Assembly (NCBI RefSeq): GCF_042477335.2
Contig: NC_091257.1
Coordinates: forward strand, 45,664,501-45,728,500
DNA: 64,000 bases
DNA from: Ovis canadensis
Lineage: Eukaryota > Chordata > Mammalia > Artiodactyla > Bovidae
Reading direction: 5' to 3'
Numbering within the stretch: the first letter of the stretch is position 1; every line of letters begins with the position of its first letter. The notes under the pieces were generated by a model that was not told where the DNA came from, made no database searches, and saw nothing but the letters and a program-made list of their open reading frames with translations. Both the position numbers and the translations under genes were made by a program. Positions 56,640 through 64,000 of the stretch are shown piece after piece.

Positions 56640-58647
56640 GACATGCAAAAGTATATACATAATACATATTTTTTTTATTACGTTCTTGAAAACATTGTTT
56701 TCTGCTGTTATCATGTAAATGCTCTCTATATATCCATTAGACTACAGTTGTTAATGGTGGTGTTCAAAGTCTATATTTCTACTGATCTTTTGATTTCTCA
56801 GTTTATTGGTTACCATGAGAAGTATGTTAAAATCCATCATGGTGGATTTTTAGTTTCTGATTGTACATATTTCAATTTTTGCATCATATATTTTGAAGCT
56901 ATATTATCACGTACATACAAATTATTATTTTTCCTGGTGAAGTGCAATATATCAACATGTATTGAGCTGCTCTACATTGTAATGTGAATACTGGGGTGGG
57001 GGGGTTGATTTTAAAAGCTGTTTTACCTGAGGTTAACGTGCCTATACCAGTCTTTACATGTTTGTCTTTATAGTTTATGTGTGTCTTATATAAAAAGCAT
57101 ATAGCTGGGTTTGGAGTTTTACCCAGCCATATTCTTTTTATATGGTAAACCCAATGTTTTACATTCACGATGTTTACTGATTTTTCGTCATAGTTACTGT
57201 TAAAATTTCTTGATTTATTTTTATTGTTTCATTTTCATCTCCATATTCTATTTTTCCCCTTCTTTGGAAGGTATGTATACTATTTATATTCTATTAGTGG
57301 TTACAGTAGAAAACTCAACATGTATATTTAACGCATAGAATTTTAATAGTTTCAAATACAGTAAATATTTTTACCTTCCTTCCTAGTAATACAAGGACTT
57401 TAAAATCCTTCAGCCTCAATTATAATCTAAGTTATATGCTAAATTTTTCAGGATGTGGGGTTTACTTGATTTTTTTAAACCCAGTGATTAGATATTATTT
57501 TGCTATTAAAAACATGGTCAGTATATATTTAGATTAATGTTTTTGCTTTTTTCCTTTGCTTACCATTTTTTCCTCACATGTCAGATCCTTACCCTTGAAA
57601 TATTACTAATTTCCTGAGGTACATCATTTGAAGTTTCTTTACTGAGGGTCTGTTTTGGTAATAAATACTTAGGTTTCATGTGTCTGAACATGACTTTACT
57701 CCTTCATGCATAAGGAATAATTTAATATAATAGATAAATTATAATAATGAATTAGAATGGATAATTCTACTTAAAAGTTATTCTCCCTAAGTCCTTTAAA
57801 GATATTCCATTTTCAACTGACATGTATTATTGCTGTTATATCAGCTCTTAGTAATTGTGTTTCCTTTTAAGTTATCTGTCCTTTTTTCAGATTACTTGTC
57901 GCATCTTTGTCACCTGTTCTGTGTCTTCCCCTATGAGCTATCTCAGTGTGAATTTCTTTTTTATTTTGTTGCTTGGAATTCCTGGGTAGGAAGGTATTTT
58001 TCCATTGTTTCTGAAAAACTTCAGCCATTGTCTCTTCAAATATTGCTTCCTATTTCCTTATTATATGCATTGTAGACTGTACATTGATACATGTAGGATC
58101 TTAATACCTGAACTTCATTATCCATTTGTGTCTTTGAGCTGTAATTTCTTCAGTCTCATCTTCCTATTTACTACTTCTCTCTCCAGTGGAATCAATCTGC
58201 AGCTTAATCCATCAGTTTGGTTTATAACATTAAGAACTATAGATTTTTTTCTTCTATAAGTTCCATTTGGTTACTTTTCAATTCTCCTTGGTTAATTTTG
58301 ACCATTTATTTTTTCCTTCATCATATTTTCAGCTTCATCTTTTAAAAATTATCAAAAATACAATCTTAACTCTGTAGTTAATAAACCTAAATTCCACTGT
58401 CTTTTTACTCTGACCTTATAGTTTGTTGGTTTTTCTGGCCCTCATTCATTATTTCCTTGTAAAATGTTACTGTGATCTTAGATTGCTTGGAAATTATTAT
58501 CAGTTCTGGGTTGGAGGGTATTTTCCTGTTTTTTTGTTTTCTTTTGTTTGTTTCTTATAGGTAGTTAGGGGTCATTACTAACTTGAGACTACTTTGAACT
58601 AAATTTTTAAAAATTATAAACCAATTTTTATTGTGGTAAAATACATA
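56640..58647 (-). repeat. Ancient L1M-like sequence, antisense
   Basis: The T-rich, A-poor + strand with blocks such as AGCATATAGCTGGGTTTGGA and TAAGTTCCATTTGGTTACTT resembles antisense older L1. It is much decayed and may include more than one fragment. Confidence 0.4.
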
Positions 58648-59020
58648 CTGCTGAAGAATTGATGCTTCTTGGAGAAGACTCTTGAGAGTCCCTTGGACTG
58701 CAAGGAGATCCAACCAGTCCATCCTAAAAGAAATCAGTCCTGAATATTCATTGGGAGGACTGATGCTGAAGCTGAAACTGCACTACTTTGGCCACCTGAT
58801 GTGAAAAACTGACTCATTAGAAAAGACCCTGATGCTGGTAAAGATTGAAGGCAGGAGGAGAAGGGGATGTCAGAGGATGAGATGGTTGGATGGCATCACC
58901 AACTCAATGGACATGAATTTTAGTAAACTCGAAGTTGGCAATGGACAGGGAGGCCTGGCATGCTGCAGTCCATGGGGTTGCAAAGAGTCGGTTGCATGAC
59001 TGAGCAACTGAACTGAACTG
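58648..59020 (+). mobile_element. BovB 3' end, sense, inserted in an L1 3' UTR
   Basis: A perfect 10-base duplication AAAATACATA (58638-58647 and 59021-59030) flanks the copy, which ends GAACTGAACTG. The L1 3' UTR continues on both sides. Confidence 0.94.
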
Positions 59021-59300
59021 AAAATACATAGAACATAAAATTTACCACCTCAACCATTTTGAAGTGTCAAGTTCGGTTGTTTTTGGTACATTCACATTGT
59101 CTGGCAACTAATCTCTAGAACTCTCTTCATCTTGCACAACTGAAACTCTATGGCCATGAAACAACAATACCCCCTCTCCCCTCCCCGCTCCTCACCCCCA
59201 GTCCGTGGCAAACACCATTCTACTGGCTGTCTCTACGAATGTGACTACTACAGGTATCTCATATATGTACAATTGTACCGTATTTGTCTATTTGTAACAG
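59021..59300 (-). mobile_element. Older L1 3' UTR, antisense, right part
   Basis: AACATAAAATTTACCACCTC, CATTCACATTGTCTGGCAAC and GCAAACACCATTCTACTGGC are reverse-strand L1 3' UTR. The left part (from about 58610) lies beyond the BovB insert. Confidence 0.8.
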
Positions 59301-59622
59301 CTTAAATGTTTCAGGGTTTTAGAACCACACAGATGCTATGAATTTTGGCCCCTAAATTCAGTAAGTACAGGTTTGTGGTTATTGATTCTCATGGAAGACT
59401 CTTTTCCTGACTACCTCCATTCTACCAGAAGACAAGACTGAAGAAGAAATAAAATCTCTAAAGACTCCTTCTGTGGGCCAGGTTTTTACTGAGTCAATCC
59501 ACATGGGTGTTTTTTGGGGGAGTGAAATTAGTACTCCCTTTATGTGCTGGTGGAGGCTATATCTCTGGTTTATCTCTGTTCAGCCCCAACACTTTCTCAC
59601 TTCACCCTCTGAAACCCTCCAG
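59301..59622. other. Unassigned intron 3 sequence
   Basis: No feature is recognised. Confidence 0.4.
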
Positions 59623-59623
59623 G

Positions 59624-60670
59624 TATGGATCACAATAAACTGTGGAAAATTCTGAAAGAGATGGGAATACCAGACCACCTGACCTGCCTCTTGAGAAATC
59701 TGTATGCAGGTCAGGAAGCAACAGTTAGAACTGGACATGGAACAACAGACTGGTTCCAAATAGGAAAAGGAGTACATCAAGGATGTATATTGTCATCCTT
59801 CTTATTTAACTTCTATTCAGAGAAATGCTGGGCTAGAAGAAGCACAAGCTGGAATCAAGATTGCTGGGAGAAATATCAGTCACCTCAGATATGCAGATGA
59901 CACCACCCTTATGGCAGAAAGTGAAGAGGAACTAAAACGCCTCTTGATGAAAGTGAAAGTGGAGAGTGAAAAAGTTGGCTTAAAGCTCAACATTCAGAAA
60001 ACGAAGATCATGGCATCTGGTCCCATCACTTCATGGGAAATAGATGGGGAAACAGTGGAAGCAGTGGCAGACTTTATATTTTTGGGCTCCAAAATCACTG
60101 CAGATGGTGACTGTAGCCATGAAATTAAAAGATGCTTACTCCTTGGAAGAAAAGTTATGACCAACCTAGACAGCATATTAAAAAGCAGAGACATTACTTT
60201 GTCAACAAAGGTCCATCTAGCCAAGGCTATGGTTTTTCCAGTGGTCATGTATGGATGTGAGAGTTGGACTGTGAAGAAAGCTGAGTGCCGAAGAATTGAT
60301 GCTTTTGAACTGTGGTGCTGGAGAAGACACTTGAGAGTCCCTTGGACTGCAAGGAGATCCAACCAGTCCATTCTGAAGGAGATCAGCCCTGGGATTTCTT
60401 TGGAAGGAATGATGCTAAAGCTGAAGCTCCAGTACTTTGGCCACCTCGTGCGAAGAGTTGACTCATTGGAAAAGACTCTGATGCTGGGAGGGATTGGGGG
60501 CAGGAGGAGAAGGGGACAACAGAAGATGAGATGGCTGGATGGCATCACGTACTCAATGGACGTGACTCTGAGTGAACTCTGGGAGATGGTGATAGACAGG
60601 GAGGCCTGGCGTGCTGCAATTCATGGGGTCGCAAAGAGTCAGACACGACTGAGCGACTGAACTGAACTGA
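59624..60670 (+). mobile_element. BovB LINE, 5'-truncated, sense, long RT C-terminal frame
   Basis: It begins within the RT domain (DHNKLWKILKEMG) and ends in GAACTGAACTGAAC. A deletion near 59818 shifts the frame between the first piece (59625-59900) and the RYADDT motif (59890-59901). From 59911 a 249-codon frame runs to the natural end of the protein (60660). The unbroken C-terminus suggests a fairly young copy. Confidence 0.95.
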
Positions 60671-60681
60671 ACAGAAAAACA

Positions 60682-61590
60682 GCAATCTGACTAAAAATGG
60701 GCAGAAGATCTGAATATATATTTCTCCAAAGAAGACACAGAGATGATGAACAGACCACATGAAAAGATGCTCAATATCATTAATCATCAGGCAAATTAAA
60801 CCACAGTGAGATATCATCTCACACCTGTCAGAATGGCCATCATCAAAAAGAACACAAATAACAAATGTTGGCAAGGATGTGGAGATAAGGAAACCTTTGT
60901 ATAGTGTTGGTGGGAGTGTAAGTTGGTACAGCCACATGGAAAACAGCATGGAGGTTTCTCAGAAAACTAAAGATAGAAGGCGTACATAACCCAGAACTTC
61001 ACTCCTGGATATAAAGCCCCAAAAGCCAAAAACAATGATTCGAAAAGATATGTGCACCCCGAATGCTCACAGTAGCATCATCTGCAATTGCCAAGATGTG
61101 GAAGCAACTTCAGTGCCCATCAACAGATGACTGGATAAAGAAGTGATATACAGTACTCCACTATATATAATGGAATACTACTCAGCCATAAAAAGGAATG
61201 AAATTTTGCCATTTGCAACTACATGGATAGATAGGGTGCTACTAGAGAATGACAGACACTATATGGTATCACTTATGTGTGGAATCTAAAAAATACAACA
61301 AACCAATGAATATAACAAAAAAAGAAATAAGCTCACAGATAAAGAAAACAAACTAGTGGTTACCAGTGGGGAGAGGGTAGGGGGAGGGACAAGGTAGCAG
61401 AAGGGGATTAAGAGGTATAAACTACTATGTATAAAATAAATAAGCCACAATGATATTCTATACAACACAGGGAATATAGCCAATATTTTATAACTAATAA
61501 ATGGAATACAAGCTTTGAAAGTTGTGAATCACTATGTTGTACACTAGAAAGTTACATAATGTTATACATCAATTACACTGCAATAAAAAA
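60682..61590 (+). mobile_element. L1 3' part (ORF2 end and 3' UTR), sense
   Basis: It starts AAAATGGGCAGAAGATCTGA, passes through CACCTGTCAGAATGGCCATC and TGGAATACTACTCAGCCATA and ends CATCAATTACACTGCAATAA with an A-rich tail. The ORF2 frame is broken many times. Confidence 0.9.
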
Positions 61591-61893
61591 ACGTGGGAAA
61601 ACGGCAGCTCTGGGTCACGCCTACACCTCATTTCTCTGCTCTCTCTTTTGTTTCTGCCCCCCCACCCCACCCCCAAGCAAGTCCTTTGCTTTCCTACCAG
61701 CTTAGACAGGCATTTTAAAATATGATCTGTTGTCCCCTTTCATTTTATTCATTATTTTACATGTACTCTGCTTGGAAGTTTTCCTGTGAATGTTCAGCCT
61801 GCCTTACTGCTTAAACTGGCTCCAGCTAATTCTTAAAGAATCATTAAGATTCTTAAAGAATCTATCTGTTTATAGGTATACATGTAAGCAAGT
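61591..61893. other. Unassigned intron 3 sequence
   Basis: A short C-rich run lies at 61660-61673; no other feature is recognised. Confidence 0.4.
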
Positions 61894-61907
61894 TAGAAAA
61901 TGATGCT

Positions 61908-62087
61908 TGCTCAGTTGCTTAGTCATGCCCGACTCTTTGCAATGCCATGGACTATGGCCCACCAGGTTCTTCTGTCCATGGGATTGCCCAGGTAAGAAGA
62001 GTGGGTTGCCATTTCCTTCTCCAAGCCAGAAATTCAACTTATGGATTGGCATATGGATTCTTTACCACTGAGCCATCAGGGAAGCCC
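61908..62087 (-). mobile_element. Bov-tA SINE, antisense
   Basis: A perfect 14-base duplication TAGAAAATGATGCT (61894-61907 and 62088-62101) flanks the copy. A small internal stretch is missing. Confidence 0.94.
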
Positions 62088-62194
62088 TAGAAAATGATGC
62101 TCGGCCTTAATAGAACATAAACTTTCACTGGAAATTGTGAGATAAACCTTAACTTTTAAAACAGTAGGACTTCTCTGTTCAGAAAATCAAACTA

Positions 62195-62275
62195 TACCCC
62201 TGATCAGGGAACTAAGATCCTACATGCCATGCAGCCAAAAGGTTTAAAAAATAATTAAATAAAATAAAATCGAGT
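62195..62275 (+). repeat. CHR SINE remnant, sense
   Basis: CCCTGATCAGGGAACTAAGA and CATGCCATGCAGCCAAAAGG followed by an A-rich tail fit the middle and end of CHR. Confidence 0.7.
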
Positions 62276-62300
62276 CTTTAAAAATATTTTAATAAATAAA

Positions 62301-62352
62301 AGATATATAATATATATGCATACATATATATGTCTATATATATATATATATA
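62301..62352. repeat. (TA)n-rich microsatellite
   Basis: Imperfect TA repeats with a clean run of about ten units near 62333-62352. Confidence 0.88.
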
Positions 62353-64000
62353 TGTTTATTTTTGGCTCACAAAATCAACATGTATAGGTGCACAAATATG
62401 CGTACACACACTTGTATATGTATTTTCTTTTGAACGATAAAGCTACACTATCTCAGTTTCATTGACTGCCATTTCATTGCCTCTTCTAAAAATGGCCTGG
62501 GATGGAAAGTAGACCTTGACCTGACATCAGCCAAACTCAGAGCATCCTAGAAAATCCTGAGACCAGTCCTAGAACAGTCACCCATTCTGTACCCATACAG
62601 GGATGATTCAGGGTTCCAGTGTCTAAAAAAACAGTACTGTACCTATAAGTATGAGTATTTCAGAGCACAGGCAAATTAGGGGAAATGGCCTCACAAAAAG
62701 GAGTGCACTGGGAAAAACAAACCAAATAAAGAAACAGAAGAAAAAATTCAGGGGGGCAGAGGCGGGCAACTTTAGCTTTTTGATGTGAGTGTTCACAGCA
62801 AGACAGTTGCCAGGCTAACGTTTGACTAGGTCATCTTTTCACAGACTCTCCGAAGTCCACTGGGCTGCACACACAGTCTGATCTGTGTTGAAAGGGCAAG
62901 GACTTCAGCTTCTATAATGGGGACACATCACAAAGAACATGTATTTCGTGTAACAAAATGCACAGACAACACACACAAAAAGAAGAGAATCCTGAAAACA
63001 AGCCTTCCAGGAAAACAACAACAGAAATTTGGGGGCATAAAGGAAAAGGTTCTGAACCTGCAGGCTGTTGTGGTTGCCGGTAGCAAGTTAAGATGCTAGC
63101 TCTGTCCTGTGACCCTGTTTTAGGACACTGGGCTTTCTAGCTCTTTACAGGCTTTCAATCCCTGTAAAACTGTTCATTCCTCTCTTTAAAGGTAGGATTT
63201 CTATCATTTGAGAATACAAAATACAATTACTTCAGAGTCAGAGTACTTAATGATAGGGAAATATAAGTAAATAAATGATATATGATAAAAAATAAAATAC
63301 TTCAGGGTGTCCTGGACACCTTTAATTTATTAAAGCAATAAATATTTTTGAAAATATGTAACTCTTCACTCACATTCAGACATAAGGCATTTTATCTTAA
63401 AATACATGCACATACACATAAAATAACAAAACTGGGCTAGGCCTAGCCAAAAGAAGCAGTTGGGACCCTGAGAGGGAAGGGTTAATGAATGGCCATCACC
63501 TTAGGACACTCTAAACCACATTGTTGTCACGTGACCATTTGTGACCTGCTTCAGGTCATTTGCCTGGAGACAACAGTCTGACAAGATAAATCTGCTTCTG
63601 TGTCTAGTCCCCTCCCCTAACCATCTGTTCTCTTTAGGAAATGCAGGCTGGTGGAAGTGCCCAGGAATGCAGCGGGTGTAACCCTAGGGAACATCACAGG
63701 GGGGTGCCCTTGACAGTTACAGCCACCCAAAGTCAACATTTGTCAGAAAATAACACCAGCATTTCCATGTTGCTGTCTGGGTTTTTAATCCACAAAGGCT
63801 TTGTGCCTTTTAATCACTTACTAAAACTTGTCTATCTGTTAAAACTCCAGCCACATTTTCAGGTGGCATGTCATCATAGCCCTGCCTCTGGGCCTGGTCT
63901 GATATAGGATATATGTGATGGAAGAAGACAACCCAGGGAGAGTCTTGTTGCCACCTGCCTCCGAGGAAGTTTTATCTGCCATGGACTATAGAGTAGCTGT
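62353..64000. other. Unassigned intron 3 sequence
   Basis: No exon, RNA gene or clear repeat is recognised in about 1.65 kb. Frames at 62917-63099 and 63641-63907 have no family features. A palindromic E-box lies at 63526-63535. Confidence 0.45.
63526..63535. promoter_or_regulatory. Palindromic E-box GTCACGTGAC
   Basis: The ten bases are a perfect palindrome and equal the consensus of the CLEAR/MiT-TFE site (TFEB, TFE3, MITF, also USF). Function here is not shown. Confidence 0.35.

Larger units (their letters stand above)
54946..64000 (+). other. PTER: PTER intron 3, 5' part
   Basis: The intron starts at a strong GTAAGC donor and continues past the end of the window. No sequence coding for the C-terminal third of PTER is seen in it. 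Repeats inside are listed separately. Confidence 0.85.

Noticed and set aside
62917..63099. 60-codon frame as a PTER exon or pseudogene
   Set aside because: No resemblance to PTER and no splice sites of phase 2.
1..64000. CRISPR arrays, operons, phage or toxin modules
   Set aside because: Direct repeats are all SINE duplications or microsatellites, and the genome is mammalian.

Overview
The window is nuclear DNA from a ruminant, most likely a bovid. BovB (RTE-type) LINEs, Bov-tA/BOV-A2 SINEs, CHR-type tRNA-derived SINEs and artiodactyl L1 3' ends occur throughout. There are no bacterial or viral gene blocks; nearly all long open reading frames are LINE remnants or chance. The species cannot be fixed from this sequence alone.

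One cellular gene is recognised: PTER (phosphotriesterase-related, an N-acetyltaurine hydrolase of the amidohydrolase superfamily), on the + strand. A CpG island with several GC boxes at about 7.25-7.65 kb is the probable promoter and non-coding first exon. The first coding exon (51546-52016, ATG at 51585) and the next (54680-54945) read in phase and encode residues 1-232 plus two bases of codon 233. They supply five of the six expected metal ligands: His26, His28, Glu169, His201 and His230. The last ligand and the C-terminal third must lie beyond 64000.

Layout: 1-7.2 kb is 5' flanking DNA with old L1, MIR and SINE copies. 7.2-8.2 kb is the CpG island and its shore. 7.6-51.5 kb is probably one 44-kb intron filled with repeats, including a nearly 2.1-kb BovB with a 515-codon reading frame (17.3-19.4 kb), an old 2-kb BovB (34.2-36.2 kb), a full-length BovB with target-site duplication (39.5-42.7 kb) and a BovB broken by a BOV-A2 and a young L1 (43.8-46.7 kb). 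52.0-54.7 kb is intron 2, rich in SINEs. 54.9-64 kb is the start of intron 3, with old L1, two more BovB pieces and an L1.

I found no undescribed gene system. The most interesting structure is around PTER exon 2. It has a weak splice donor followed five bases later by an AATAAA hexamer, an antisense SINE 30 bases into the intron, and an oppositely oriented SINE dimer about 1.1 kb upstream. On a larger scale, inverted BovB copies bracket exons 2 and 3. Such layouts favour intronic polyadenylation, exon skipping or circular RNA, but whether any of these happens is untested.

Limits: repeat calls come from recognising consensus-like sequence and target-site duplications by eye, so boundaries are accurate to about 10-30 bases unless duplications are given, and sub-family names for old repeats are tentative.
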